Made by a program: the position numbers and the translations under genes
In this document: piece after piece, positions 32,613 to 41,664 of the stretch
Layout of the letters: the number at the start of each line of letters is the position of its first letter
How positions within the stretch are numbered: the first letter of the stretch is position 1
NCBI GenBank assembly: GCA_900549865.1
Contig: URPU01000001.1
Location: 1-59,106, forward strand
From: an uncultured Eubacteriales bacterium
GTDB lineage: Bacteria; Bacillota; Clostridia; Oscillospirales; Oscillospiraceae
Reading direction: 5' to 3'
DNA: 59,106 nucleotides
Notes under the pieces: model-generated
The model's database searches: none
Seen by the model: the letters and a program-made list of their open reading frames with translations, nothing else
Told to the model about the DNA's origin: nothing

Positions 32613-33824
32613 ATGAAAAGAAAGTCTTTGTTGTGCCTGACGCTTGTATTGTGCATGATGCTCAGCCTCGCGGCCTGCGGCAGTGCAGGGAGTGCCGGTT
32701 CCGCTGCCGGAAGCGCGGACGCCGGTGATCCCGACGGCAAGATAGTCATCGGCGTCATTTCCCCGAACACCGGCGCGCTTGCCGCATACGGCAACGGCGT
32801 TGTTACCGGCACTGACCTCGCTGTGGAAGAGATAAACGCATCCGGCGGCATTCTCGGCCGTCAGGTAGAGCTTATAAAGACCGACGACCAGAGCGACCCG
32901 ACAGAATGCCTGAACGCGTTCAACTCGCTCGTCGCGCAGGGCGTCGGACTGATAGTCGGCTCGGCCACGTCGGGCTGCACCTCCGCAATAACCGACGCGG
33001 CAAATGAAGAAGAGGTCTGCCTCCTCTCACCCACCGCAACTGCCGACTCCATCACCACTGAGGACGACTATGTGTTCCGCGCATGCTACGCCGACAGCTT
33101 CCAGGGCGCTATCGCGGCGGCCTATGCAAAGCAGGCGGGATTTGAAAAGGCCGGCGTTGTCTACTGCGCCGCGGACGTTTACTCCAAGGGGCTTTACGAC
33201 TCCTTCTCCGCCGCATGTGAGAAATACGGCATTGAGATAGTCGATGCACAGTCCACCGCGTCTCTCGACGTGCAGGACTACACCAACCAGTTTGCCGCAA
33301 TGGTGAAGGCCGGTGTTGACTTCGTGTACGCCCCCTTCTACTACGACGTTATCGGCCCATATGTTGTGCCGCAGGCGCGTGCAGCCGGTTACACCGGAGT
33401 TATCATGGGCGCTGACGGCTACGACACCACGCCTGACTATGTCGTTGACGGCGCAGACCTGACGGCATTCAACAAGGTGTACTGGACGAACCACTATGAC
33501 CCCTCCGATACGTCCGAGAAGGTCTCTTCCTTCGTCAAGGCATATGAGGCCAAGTACAGCACAGTTCCCAGCGCTTTCGCAGCAACAGGCTATGACTGCG
33601 TTTACATGTACAAGGCCGCGATCGAGGCGGCCGGTACGGCGGAATCCTCCGCGGTGCGCGATGCGCTTGCCGATACCTCGGCCGTATATGAGTGCGTGAC
33701 CGGCACATTCTCCCTCGACGAGACCGGCACCCCCATAAAGGGAGCGGCTATCATCGCCTTTGAATCCGACGGTTCAACCGTCGCATCGAAGCTCCTCGAC
33801 GTCGTCTCCGAGCTTCCCGCATAA
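32613..33824 (+). CDS. livK: LivK-type amino-acid ABC transporter binding lipoprotein
   Basis: The 403-aa protein has a lipoprotein signal with lipobox LAAC and the lipid-modified Cys at residue 22. The mature part starts KIVIGVISPNTGALAAYGNG and shows the periplasmic-binding type I fold used by branched-chain amino acid receptors (LivJ/LivK, Peripla_BP_6). AGGAGG precedes the ATG. Permease and ATPase genes follow. The exact substrate cannot be read; leucine-type amino acids are the default, other amino acids or amides are possible. Confidence 0.93.
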   Translation: MKRKSLLCLTLVLCMMLSLAACGSAGSAGSAAGSADAGDPDGKIVIGVISPNTGALAAYGNGVVTGTDLAVEEINASGGILGRQVELIKTDDQSDPTECLNAFNSLVAQGVGLIVGSATSGCTSAITDAANEEEVCLLSPTATADSITTEDDYVFRACYADSFQGAIAAAYAKQAGFEKAGVVYCAADVYSKGLYDSFSAACEKYGIEIVDAQSTASLDVQDYTNQFAAMVKAGVDFVYAPFYYDVIGPYVVPQARAAGYTGVIMGADGYDTTPDYVVDGADLTAFNKVYWTNHYDPSDTSEKVSSFVKAYEAKYSTVPSAFAATGYDCVYMYKAAIEAAGTAESSAVRDALADTSAVYECVTGTFSLDETGTPIKGAAIIAFESDGSTVASKLLDVVSELPA

Positions 33825-33836
33825 ACGCATTTCCGC

Positions 33837-33864
33837 TTACAGAGCCGTGAAAACGGCTCTGTAA
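33837..33864 (+). terminator. Stable hairpin between livK and livH
   Basis: A perfect 12-bp stem (TTACAGAGCCGT with ACGGCTCTGTAA) closes a GAAA tetraloop. No T run follows, so it more likely protects the livK message 3' end or reduces read-through than fully terminates. This fits a binding protein needed in excess over the membrane parts. Confidence 0.65.
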
Positions 33865-33920
33865 GAATTAACGGCGGCTTTCATGCTCATGCCGCAAAAC
33901 ATACAGAGAGGGTGTGCGCT

Positions 33921-34817
33921 GTGAACACATTTTTTCAGACGCTTATAGTCGGCCTGCGATTGGGCAGCATTTATGCGCTGATCGCGTTGGGCTACACAAT
34001 GGTATACGGAATAATCCGCCTTATAAACTTTGCCCATGGCGATTTTATCATGGTGGGCGGCTACACGATGATCTTCGCGGCCCCGGCGGCGCTGGCTCTC
34101 GGGCTTCCGGCATGGGCGGCGGTTGCCGCGGCCATAATCGTATGCGTGCTTGTCGGCATGGCGACGGAGCTTATCGCATACCGCCCCGTGCGCAAAAAAG
34201 GCACGGCCATGACCGCGCTTATAACCGCGATCGCAATGAGCCTGTTTCTTGAAAACCTGGCGCAGGCCATCCCGGCGATAGGCCCCAACCCCAAGGTCGC
34301 AAGCCAGATGTTTGCCGCGGGCGGCATAAGCATAGGCACGGTGACGATGGAATACACGACGATAATCACGATCGTTATAAGCGCCGTCGTTATGACAGTG
34401 CTTTATGAATTCACACAGAAAACAAGGCTTGGCCGGGCGATGCGCTGCGTTTCGGAGGACAAGGCCGCCGCGACGCTCATGGGCATAAACGTCAACCACA
34501 CTATTTTGCTGACCTTCGCCATCGGCTCCGGCCTCGCGGCCATCGCGGCGCTGATGTACATGGCGCAGTACCCGAAGGTATATACGACGATGGGTTCTCT
34601 TCTCGGCCTGAAGGCGTTCGTGTCCGCCGTCCTCGGCGGCATAGGCATCATACCGGGGGCTGTCCTCGGCGGCATCGTGATTGGTCTCATAGAATCGTTC
34701 ACGACGAGCTATATATCCTCCAGCATGGCAGACACCTTCGTGTTCCTCATACTTATAATTGTCCTTATCATCAAGCCCGCCGGTATTCTGGGCAGAAACG
34801 CAGGTGAAAAGGTATGA
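33921..34817 (+). CDS. livH: LivH-type ABC transporter permease
   Basis: The 298-aa membrane protein has about eight hydrophobic segments and the LivH patterns GLRLGSIYALIALGYTMVYGIIRLINFAHGD near the start and SAVLGGIGIIPGAVLGGIVIGLIE in the second half. The GTG at 33921 has GAGAGGG 8-9 bases upstream; an upstream GTG at 33912 directly abuts that site. It overlaps livM by ATGA. Confidence 0.94.
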   Translation: MNTFFQTLIVGLRLGSIYALIALGYTMVYGIIRLINFAHGDFIMVGGYTMIFAAPAALALGLPAWAAVAAAIIVCVLVGMATELIAYRPVRKKGTAMTALITAIAMSLFLENLAQAIPAIGPNPKVASQMFAAGGISIGTVTMEYTTIITIVISAVVMTVLYEFTQKTRLGRAMRCVSEDKAAATLMGINVNHTILLTFAIGSGLAAIAALMYMAQYPKVYTTMGSLLGLKAFVSAVLGGIGIIPGAVLGGIVIGLIESFTTSYISSSMADTFVFLILIIVLIIKPAGILGRNAGEKV

Positions 34818-35965
34818 AAAAAAGCAAGACCGCGCGCGGATATTTCCTTAATACCGCCGTTATCGTGATATTGTTCACCGTTTTTCAGTTTATAACCGAG
34901 GCTTACGGCGGCAGCAGCTCATTCAAGCTTGTGCTTGCGCCATGCCTGTGGCAGTGCTGCTACCTCATCATTCTGGCCGCCTCGCTCAACCTCGTGCTCG
35001 GCTTTCTGGGGCAGCTTTCACTTGGGCACTGCGGCTTCATGGCCATCGGCGCATATACTGCGGCGCTCATAAGCCTTGCCTGTGAGCGCGCGGGAGTATT
35101 TGAATCGCAAAAGGGCGCGGCATTCATTCTTGTGCTGTTCGGCTGCATTCTGGCCGCGGGGCTGCTGGCCGCGCTGGTCGGGCTGCTGCTGGGCATACCG
35201 GCGCTGCGCCTCAAGGGCGACTATCTTGCAATAATCACGCTGGGCTTCGGCATGATAATCGTCAATATAATCAACAACCTCCCTTTCTGCGGGCAGGACG
35301 GACTTGCGCTCGGTTCCGCCGCGGCGTCGCTGTACAAAAACGGTCTCGGCTTCGGCAGCAAGGGCAAGGTGACGTATCTGTGGGCTGCGCTGCTTGTGAC
35401 GATAATATGCCTGACGCTCATGTTCATGTTCGTCCGCTCGAAATACGGGCGCGCCATACGCGCCATACGCGATGACGAGATTGCCGCGTCCGCCTCCGGG
35501 ATAAACACCTCTTTTTACAAGGTGCTGACCTTCGTCTACTCGGCATTCTTCGCGGGCATTGCCGGTGCACTGTACGCCTGCGCGAACGCGACGCTTTCCA
35601 CGGCTTCCTTCGCCTTTACAAACGGCGGCATTCTGAATTCCACCTTCGTGGTCGTCATGGTCGTGCTGGGCGGCATGGGGTCAATGACTGGCTCCGTCGT
35701 GGCCGCGGTGATAATGTTCCTTGTGAACTATGAGATCAAAAACGGCGCATGGGTCGCGGCCCTGCCCGCCTCGGTGAGCGGCGTGTTCGAGTACCCCATG
35801 CTCGTGTACGCGCTGGTGCTCATCGTGGTGATAATGTTCCGGCCCAAGGGCATATTCGGAACCTATGAGTTTTCTCTGCAAAATCTTATCCCCGATATAA
35901 AGGCGGCGCACGCGGCGCGCGCCGCGGCGAAAGCGGAACGGAAGGAGGCGGAAAGCCATGGCTGA
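34814..35965 (+). CDS. livM: LivM-type ABC transporter permease
   Basis: The 383-aa second permease has the family patterns LNLVLGFLGQLSLGHCGFMAIGAYTAAL, RLKGDYLAIITLGFGMI and VVVMVVLGGMGSMTGSVVAA. A charged, alanine-rich tail ends the protein. It is translationally coupled to livH and overlaps livG by 8 bases. Confidence 0.95.
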   Translation: MKKSKTARGYFLNTAVIVILFTVFQFITEAYGGSSSFKLVLAPCLWQCCYLIILAASLNLVLGFLGQLSLGHCGFMAIGAYTAALISLACERAGVFESQKGAAFILVLFGCILAAGLLAALVGLLLGIPALRLKGDYLAIITLGFGMIIVNIINNLPFCGQDGLALGSAAASLYKNGLGFGSKGKVTYLWAALLVTIICLTLMFMFVRSKYGRAIRAIRDDEIAASASGINTSFYKVLTFVYSAFFAGIAGALYACANATLSTASFAFTNGGILNSTFVVVMVVLGGMGSMTGSVVAAVIMFLVNYEIKNGAWVAALPASVSGVFEYPMLVYALVLIVVIMFRPKGIFGTYEFSLQNLIPDIKAAHAARAAAKAERKEAESHG

Positions 35966-36734
35966 GACCGAGAGAGTGCCTGTGCTTGAAACCAGAAAGC
36001 TCGGCATAAGCTTCGGCGGCCTGAAGGCCGTCAACGACTTCAACATCAAGATATATGAGGGCGAGCTTATCGGTCTTATCGGGCCGAACGGTGCGGGCAA
36101 GACGACGGTATTCAACCTTCTCACGGGCGTATACGTGCCGACGGAGGGCACCGTGATGCTCAACGGCGTGCCCCTCAACGGGAAAAAAACATATCAGTTC
36201 GTGCACGCCGGAATAGCGCGCACGTTCCAGAACATACGCCTTTTCCGCGATATGAGCGTTATCGAAAACGTAAAGGCTGCATTTACAAAAGATATCGACT
36301 ATAACCTTTTTGACGCAAGCCTGCGCACGCCGCGCTTCTGGCGCGCGGAAAAGGAGGCGGAGGAAAAGGCCATGGAGCTTCTGCACCTGTGCCATCTGGA
36401 CGACGCGGCAGATCTGCCCGCCTCCGGCCTGCCCTACGGCCGCCAGCGCAAGCTGGAGATCGCCCGCGCGCTTGCCACCGACATGAAGGTGCTGCTTCTG
36501 GACGAACCGGCCGCCGGCATGAACCCGACCGAGACCGCGGAGCTGCTTGAGTGCATAAATACCATCCGCAGCACCTTCGGCGTGGCGATACTGCTTATCG
36601 AGCACGACATGTCGCTTGTCATGAACGTGTGCGAGCGTATTCAGGTCATCGACTACGGCCAGACGATAGCCTCCGGACTGCCGGAAGAGATAACAAGAAA
36701 CCCGCGCGTCGTCGCGGCGTATCTGGGCGAATAA
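35958..36734 (+). CDS. livG: LivG-type ABC transporter ATPase
   Basis: The 258-aa ATPase has Walker A GPNGAGKTT, a signature reading LPYGRQRKLEIARAL (typical of LivG rather than LSGGQ) and Walker B VLLLDEPAAGMNP. GGAGG lies 9 bases before the ATG within livM. Confidence 0.96.
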   Translation: MAETERVPVLETRKLGISFGGLKAVNDFNIKIYEGELIGLIGPNGAGKTTVFNLLTGVYVPTEGTVMLNGVPLNGKKTYQFVHAGIARTFQNIRLFRDMSVIENVKAAFTKDIDYNLFDASLRTPRFWRAEKEAEEKAMELLHLCHLDDAADLPASGLPYGRQRKLEIARALATDMKVLLLDEPAAGMNPTETAELLECINTIRSTFGVAILLIEHDMSLVMNVCERIQVIDYGQTIASGLPEEITRNPRVVAAYLGE

Positions 36735-36748
36735 AAGGGGTGAGGCAA

Positions 36749-37453
36749 ATGCTTGAAATAAAGGATCTGAATGTGTTTTACGGCGCTGTGCACGCGATAA
36801 AGGGCATCACTCTAAGCGTTGCGCAGGGTGAGCTCGTCTCGCTCATCGGGGCGAACGGCGCGGGCAAGACAACGACACTGCACGCGATATCCGGCCTTAT
36901 CCCGGCTTCATCCGGCACGATAGAGCTTGACGGGAAAAACCTGCAAAAGGTGTCTCCGGACAAGATAATCTCGCTGGGGCTTTCGCATGTGCCGGAGGGC
37001 CGCCATGTGTTCGCGCGCATGACGGTCGAAGAGAACCTGCGCATGGGCGCATATATCATAAAGGATCAGGCGCGGATAAACGAAAATCTTGAAAAGGTCT
37101 ACGGGCATTTCCCGCGCCTTAAGGAGCGCCGCCGCCAGCTTGCCGGAACACTCTCCGGCGGCGAGCAGCAGATGCTTGCAACGGGGCGCGCGCTTATGAC
37201 CGACCCACAGATCGTGCTCATGGACGAGCCGTCCATGGGGCTTTCCCCGCTTCTGGTGAAGGAGATATTCGCCATTATCCAGCAGCTTCACGAATCGGGC
37301 ATCACCATACTTCTTGTCGAGCAGAACGCGAAAATGGCGCTGGCCGTGTCCGACAGGGCTTACGTGCTTGAGACCGGGAAGATATCCATGTCCGGCAAGG
37401 CGTCTGAGCTTGCCGAGGACGACCGGGTGCGCAAGGCGTATCTCGGCGCATGA
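36749..37453 (+). CDS. livF: LivF-type ABC transporter ATPase
   Basis: The 234-aa ATPase has Walker A GANGAGKTT, signature LSGGEQQMLATGRALM and Walker B IVLMDEPSMGLSP, and pairs with LivG as a heterodimer. I set the start at the ATG at 36749 behind GGGGTGAGG; a longer in-frame reading begins inside livG and is not supported. Confidence 0.96.
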   Translation: MLEIKDLNVFYGAVHAIKGITLSVAQGELVSLIGANGAGKTTTLHAISGLIPASSGTIELDGKNLQKVSPDKIISLGLSHVPEGRHVFARMTVEENLRMGAYIIKDQARINENLEKVYGHFPRLKERRRQLAGTLSGGEQQMLATGRALMTDPQIVLMDEPSMGLSPLLVKEIFAIIQQLHESGITILLVEQNAKMALAVSDRAYVLETGKISMSGKASELAEDDRVRKAYLGA

Positions 37454-37465
37454 GGGAGGAAGAAC

Positions 37466-38092
37466 ATGAGCAAATTTGTAATCACCGTCGCGCGAGAGAC
37501 TGGCAGCGGCGGGCACAACATCACGCGGAAGCTGGCAGAAGCGCTGAACGTCCCCTACTATGACCGCGACCTCCTGCGCTATGCTTCCGAGGTCAGCGGC
37601 ATAAACGAGCGGCTTTTCGGACAGGCGGATGAGCGCATCGGCTTCAAGGAAATGATATCCGCCGCGGAAAAGGTGTATACCGGCGATATACTTCCGCCCG
37701 ACAGCGACGACTATATCTCCACGGCAAACCTCTTCGCCTTTCAGGCAAAGATAATAAAGGAGCTGGCGCAGCAGGAAAGCTGCATAATCCTCGGCCGCTG
37801 CGCAAACTATCTTCTCGAGGATAGGCGCGATGTTCTGCGCGTGTTCATCCACGCGCCGCTCGAAAGCCGTCTGGCGCGCGTGGCCTCATATTCGCTGGCG
37901 TGGTCTGAAAGAGAGGTCGCAAGGCACATCCGCGTTGAGGACAAGCGCCGCGCAGCGTATTACCATTACTACACAGGCGAGGAATGGCGCGACGCGGCAG
38001 GCTATGACCTGTGCCTCGACTCCGGCGTTCTCGGCGAGGACGGCTGTGTCGAGCGGATAATGAATGTGCTTCCTCTGTACGCTGAAAAGTGA
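37466..38092 (+). CDS. Cytidylate-kinase-like family protein
   Basis: The 208-aa protein matches the cytidylate-kinase-like group common in Clostridia: it starts ITVARETGSGGHNITRKLAEALNVPYYDRDLL, where GSGGHNI replaces a classical GKST P-loop end, and has IILGRCANYLL, DVLRVFIHAP and Arg-rich lid KRRAAYYHYYTGEEW. The substrate is unknown. It lies 12 bases after livF behind GGGAGG, so it is probably in the liv operon, an unexplained association. Confidence 0.85.
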   Translation: MSKFVITVARETGSGGHNITRKLAEALNVPYYDRDLLRYASEVSGINERLFGQADERIGFKEMISAAEKVYTGDILPPDSDDYISTANLFAFQAKIIKELAQQESCIILGRCANYLLEDRRDVLRVFIHAPLESRLARVASYSLAWSEREVARHIRVEDKRRAAYYHYYTGEEWRDAAGYDLCLDSGVLGEDGCVERIMNVLPLYAEK

Positions 38093-38099
38093 ACATCGC

Positions 38100-38137
38100 A
38101 AAACGCATCCGGTCGGATAACTGACCGGATGCGTTTT
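38100..38137. terminator. Two-way terminator between the kinase-like gene and the VWA gene
   Basis: A perfect 15-bp stem runs from AAAACGCATCCGGTC to GACCGGATGCGTTTT around an 8-base loop. The A and T ends make it usable from both converging genes. Confidence 0.92.
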
Positions 38138-38143
38138 CGTATA

Positions 38144-39856
38144 TCATATGTTCTTTATCTGGTTTTGTATCAGCTTGCCGACGGTATCCGCCAGCATGTC
38201 CAGCGACTTTATTCGCGCGAAATCCCTGCCGTAGACGAGCTTTGCCGCGGGGAGATCCTCATCGTCGCCCGTGAAAACGCACACGACGGATATCCCATCG
38301 GCCCGCGCGCGGCGAACCTCTATCGCCGTGTCGGTTATGCCCGCCTGCTGCTCATATAACTCCGGCTCACCGCCGCGGACAGACGGGATCTTGACAACGT
38401 CGTTCGGCTTTACGTCCGACAGCACGATGAGCAGCTTGTGCGCATACGGCGAGGACGCCATGAGATAGTGCGCGGCCGATATCGCAAGCCCGTCACGGTT
38501 ACAGCCGTTTGAAACATACTCAAATATTTTCCTGTTGTCTCGCGGCTTGTCATAGTCGCGGAAAATGCGCAGGATGGTATAGCCCGTCATGGAGCAGAAG
38601 GACATGACCCGGCACGGGATGCCGCAGTTCGTCAGACTCTCCGCGATCATATAGCCCTGCGCGGACACGGCCTCCTGCCGGCTCTTCTGCGAGGTGGACG
38701 CGTCGAGGAGGATATCCACGGAAAGGTCGCCGACATCGTCCTGCTCGTTCTTTATGAACACCTTTGAATCGTCCAGCATGGCGGCGCGCCACGCGAGACT
38801 GCCGTTCAGCCGCCCGGAGTTTGCCTTTACGGGGGCAGGCTGTAGGTGCAGCAGCACGGAATTTTGTATCTTCCCTGTCAGCTTTGCAATGGCAGTGCGG
38901 TTCTGTGAAAGATTGGCCTCATAGCTTGCGCGGTTTTTTTCTATCTGCGCGGCCTCGCGCTGGCGCGAAAGCGCCTCAAACCCGTTTTGGATCTGGGATA
39001 CATCCGGCCTCTCGCCGCGCGTGAAGTGCAGGTGGCACATTGCGTGACTGCCGGTGCAGATGCTGCGCTCCATCTCGTCCGACACGCGCGGGGAAAAGGC
39101 GCTTTTGCCGTATTTTGTCTCCATGAACGCGCGCAGCTCCGCGGCGGACATCTTGGTTTTTATCTGCCCGTCCTGCGGCTGCCCCTGTCCGCTGCCGCCG
39201 TAGGAATTTTCAGGATGCTCCGCAATGCCGAGGCCGAATTTGCGGAATGTGCCGCTCCCCTGCTTCTTGCCGCGCTTATGCAGCGCCGGGGTTATCAGGC
39301 GGCGCTTTGCCGCTTTCTTCTCCTCCGTGCGTATCTGGAACCAGCGTGTGAAAAGCTCCTTCGTGCGAGCAACTATATCCTCCGTCGTCATGTCCGGCGT
39401 GAACTCCAGCTCGTCAAGCAGCTTTTCGTCGTAGCCGTTCAGCTCAACGGCCAGACCGAGCACACGGGAAAAATGCGCGTATGTCAGCGCCTCATAAAGA
39501 TGAAAATCGTCATGCCCGGCGAAGCTTTTCACCGCGGCCTGCGCATAGCTTCGCCGCAGCGCCGCAAGCGCGGGGCGCGTGACGGCTTCCTTCTGGTATA
39601 TGCTGTTTTCAAGCCCCAGCCAGAAAAGTCCCTCGTAATCGTCCGAATCCTCATACTGCTCAAACGCGCGGAAGAGCGGGATAAACTGCGAATAGTCATA
39701 GTGCCGCCGCGCCGCGCCGAGGATGCAGTTCCAGTACAGATCCGCGCGCCCCTCGCTGTCATAGGCCTTGAAATCGGGCGTAAAATCATAGCGCCCGGCG
39801 CAGTTCCATACAATGTTTAAAGCGCGCTTCTTTTGAAGCTCCGATATAGTGACCAT
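38144..39856 (-). CDS. VWA-domain protein partnered with a MoxR ATPase
   Basis: The 570-aa soluble protein has a helical N-terminal half, a glycine/glutamine-rich linker near residues 205-235 and a C-terminal von Willebrand A domain from about residue 378. The metal-site motif DASTS lies at 385-389, with SD in IVLSDVKPND later, so metal binding should be intact. This is the NorD/CobT/CoxE-like arrangement: MoxR-VWA pairs remodel or insert metal centres into client enzymes. The ATG overlaps the MoxR stop by one base. No obvious client is encoded nearby, so the function is open. Confidence 0.85.
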   Translation of the reverse strand: MVTISELQKKRALNIVWNCAGRYDFTPDFKAYDSEGRADLYWNCILGAARRHYDYSQFIPLFRAFEQYEDSDDYEGLFWLGLENSIYQKEAVTRPALAALRRSYAQAAVKSFAGHDDFHLYEALTYAHFSRVLGLAVELNGYDEKLLDELEFTPDMTTEDIVARTKELFTRWFQIRTEEKKAAKRRLITPALHKRGKKQGSGTFRKFGLGIAEHPENSYGGSGQGQPQDGQIKTKMSAAELRAFMETKYGKSAFSPRVSDEMERSICTGSHAMCHLHFTRGERPDVSQIQNGFEALSRQREAAQIEKNRASYEANLSQNRTAIAKLTGKIQNSVLLHLQPAPVKANSGRLNGSLAWRAAMLDDSKVFIKNEQDDVGDLSVDILLDASTSQKSRQEAVSAQGYMIAESLTNCGIPCRVMSFCSMTGYTILRIFRDYDKPRDNRKIFEYVSNGCNRDGLAISAAHYLMASSPYAHKLLIVLSDVKPNDVVKIPSVRGGEPELYEQQAGITDTAIEVRRARADGISVVCVFTGDDEDLPAAKLVYGRDFARIKSLDMLADTVGKLIQNQIKNI

Positions 39857-40779
39857 CAGCGTTCAAAAAGCTCGTCCTCGCCAAGTCCTGCGGGTATGCG
39901 CGCGGCAATAACGTCCGACACGAGCTGACGCTCAAAGTCGTCAAAGCTCTTGTTTATGATGCCCATTTCAAGCGCCTCATCCAGCCGGAGGCCCTGCTTC
40001 GTCAGTCCGATGGCGGCAAGCAGGCCGCGAAGGTCAAGCGCCTTGGTCGATATCTCGGAATTGTCGCACTTGCGCCGCAGCTCCTGAAACAGCTCTGCAA
40101 GCTGCTGGGCGTATTCGTCCTTAAGCTTCGTGAACTGCGCGAGCATGAGCTTTTTGAGGTTTTCCGCCGAGATTATCGGCATATTGATGACCATGAAGCG
40201 CGAAGCCAGCGCCTCATTGACCTCACGAGTTCCGGCGTAGCCGTAGTTCATGGTGGCAATGAACCTCGTGCACGGGGAAAGCTCTATCCTGTCATATCCG
40301 GGCACGTCGATAATGCGGCGGAAGTCCAGCGTCGCGTGCAGCACGGAGAGGGATTCGTTCTTGGCCATGTTTATCTCATCCAGAACGCCGAAGCCGCCCT
40401 CGTCCGCGCACTGGTATATCGGCCCGCGGCGCAGGCTGACCTCGCCGTTGCTGAAGGTGTCCGTGCCGATGAGAGAGGCGGCGTCGGTGTTGAGATAGAA
40501 GGAAATATCCCATTGGGGCCGGTTGAACACGGCGGCAAGATTTTCCGCAAGGACGTTCTTGCCCGTGGCCTTGGGGCCGACGAGAAGAAGATTTTCCCCC
40601 GCAAGCAGGGCCGCCAGCGCCCTGCGCCACACCTCAAGCCCGTAGTACATATACTTCGGGCGCGGCACGCGGTATTCTTGCCCGGCATTGACCGGGTATT
40701 CCCTGCGGAACGCCTCTATATGCGCAAGCGTGCTCTCGTCTATCCCCTCACTGCGCAGAAATTCAAGCATATCGTTCAT
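39856..40779 (-). CDS. MoxR-type AAA+ ATPase
   Basis: The 307-aa AAA+ protein has Walker A GPKATGKN at residues 68-75, where Asn replaces the usual Thr/Ser, Walker B VLDEIN at 132-137, sensor 1 in FIATMNYGYAGTREVN and the arginine-finger region ALASRFM. GKN in Walker A is a feature of some MoxR subgroups and need not mean loss of ATP binding. GGGGG precedes the ATG. It forms a two-gene operon with the VWA protein. Confidence 0.9.
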   Translation of the reverse strand: MNDMLEFLRSEGIDESTLAHIEAFRREYPVNAGQEYRVPRPKYMYYGLEVWRRALAALLAGENLLLVGPKATGKNVLAENLAAVFNRPQWDISFYLNTDAASLIGTDTFSNGEVSLRRGPIYQCADEGGFGVLDEINMAKNESLSVLHATLDFRRIIDVPGYDRIELSPCTRFIATMNYGYAGTREVNEALASRFMVINMPIISAENLKKLMLAQFTKLKDEYAQQLAELFQELRRKCDNSEISTKALDLRGLLAAIGLTKQGLRLDEALEMGIINKSFDDFERQLVSDVIAARIPAGLGEDELFER

Positions 40780-40816
40780 ATTTTATCCCCCTTTTCCGGA
40801 GTATTTTTCGATTCGT

Positions 40817-40845
40817 ATTATAGGCGTTAAGACGCGTTAAGTCAA
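40817..40845 (-). promoter_or_regulatory. Sigma-A-type promoter of the MoxR-VWA operon
   Basis: On the minus strand TTGACT and a perfect TATAAT are separated by 17 bp. The spacer and -35 edge contain a direct repeat GCGTTAAG (plus strand 40824-40831 and 40834-40841, period 10 bp), a possible regulator site. Confidence 0.72.
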
Positions 40846-40852
40846 TTGAATC

Positions 40853-40881
40853 TTGCATTTGTACCGGCGAGCGGTTAGAAT
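40853..40881 (+). promoter_or_regulatory. Sigma-A-type promoter of the possible papain-fold gene
   Basis: TTGCAT and TAGAAT are separated by 17 bp, 36 bases before the start codon. The -35 box lies only 8 bp from that of the divergent MoxR promoter. Confidence 0.55.
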
Positions 40882-40917
40882 TAATATAAGTTTCAGAACC
40901 TATAGGACGGTGAAAAC

Positions 40918-41601
40918 ATGGTAGAGTACAGACTGCGGCACAGCTTCCCCACGGTGGACAACAAGGGAATACTGACATACGGCGGAAGTCAGCAGCTTTC
41001 AGACAGCGCGGTCATCCGGAAATGCGGCTGCGGCGTCGTTGCGGCGGCGGATCTTTTCATATACCTTCAGCGCTTCCATGCCGGGTGCACGTCAGAGCTG
41101 CTTGAGAGCACCGCCGCGATAAGGCCCATTCCGCTTGAAAGCTATAATGGGATACTGCGCGCGCTGTGCCGCCGCTTTTTCCCGGTGACGCCGCCCTTCG
41201 GCATAAACGGGCTGGGCCTTGTCTGCGGGATTAACCTTTTCTTCGTGCGCAGCGGATACCGCTTCCGCGCACAGTGGGGCGTGAAGTACAGTATGCTGTG
41301 GGAAAGCATAGCGAAGATGCTGGACATGGATATCCCCGTGGTCATCGCCGTCGGGCCGAACCTCCCCTGCTTCTGGCAGAATAACCAGACGGGGCTGTAT
41401 ACGCGTCTGCCGGACGGCAGCTACAGAAAGATAGGCGCGGTGAAGGCGCATTATATGAGCGTGACGGCTCTTGACGGCGAATGGCTGACGGTTTCGTCAT
41501 GGGGGCACAAATACTACATAAGCCGCCGCGATTACGACATGTACGTGCGCACACACAGCAACGGCCTTGTCTGCAACATCGCGTATATCAAGCCGGTCTG
41601 A
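40918..41601 (+). CDS. Possible papain-fold (C39-like) protein, unknown function
   Basis: The 227-aa protein has no clear signal peptide. CGCGVVAAADLFIYLQ near residue 37 looks like the catalytic-Cys helix of C39/papain-like peptidases, and KAHYMSVTALDGEWLTVSSWGHKYYI near 180 resembles the His strand plus W-G turn. The third residue (Asp/Asn before W-G in the family) is Ser here, so activity is uncertain. The gene is divergent from the MoxR-VWA operon with adjoining promoters. The assignment is from pattern only. Confidence 0.5.
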   Translation: MVEYRLRHSFPTVDNKGILTYGGSQQLSDSAVIRKCGCGVVAAADLFIYLQRFHAGCTSELLESTAAIRPIPLESYNGILRALCRRFFPVTPPFGINGLGLVCGINLFFVRSGYRFRAQWGVKYSMLWESIAKMLDMDIPVVIAVGPNLPCFWQNNQTGLYTRLPDGSYRKIGAVKAHYMSVTALDGEWLTVSSWGHKYYISRRDYDMYVRTHSNGLVCNIAYIKPV

Positions 41602-41664
41602 CGGCATATCCTTTACCGGATACGCACGCCGCGCTGCGTATAGCCTGCCGAACGGAGTGGTCAT

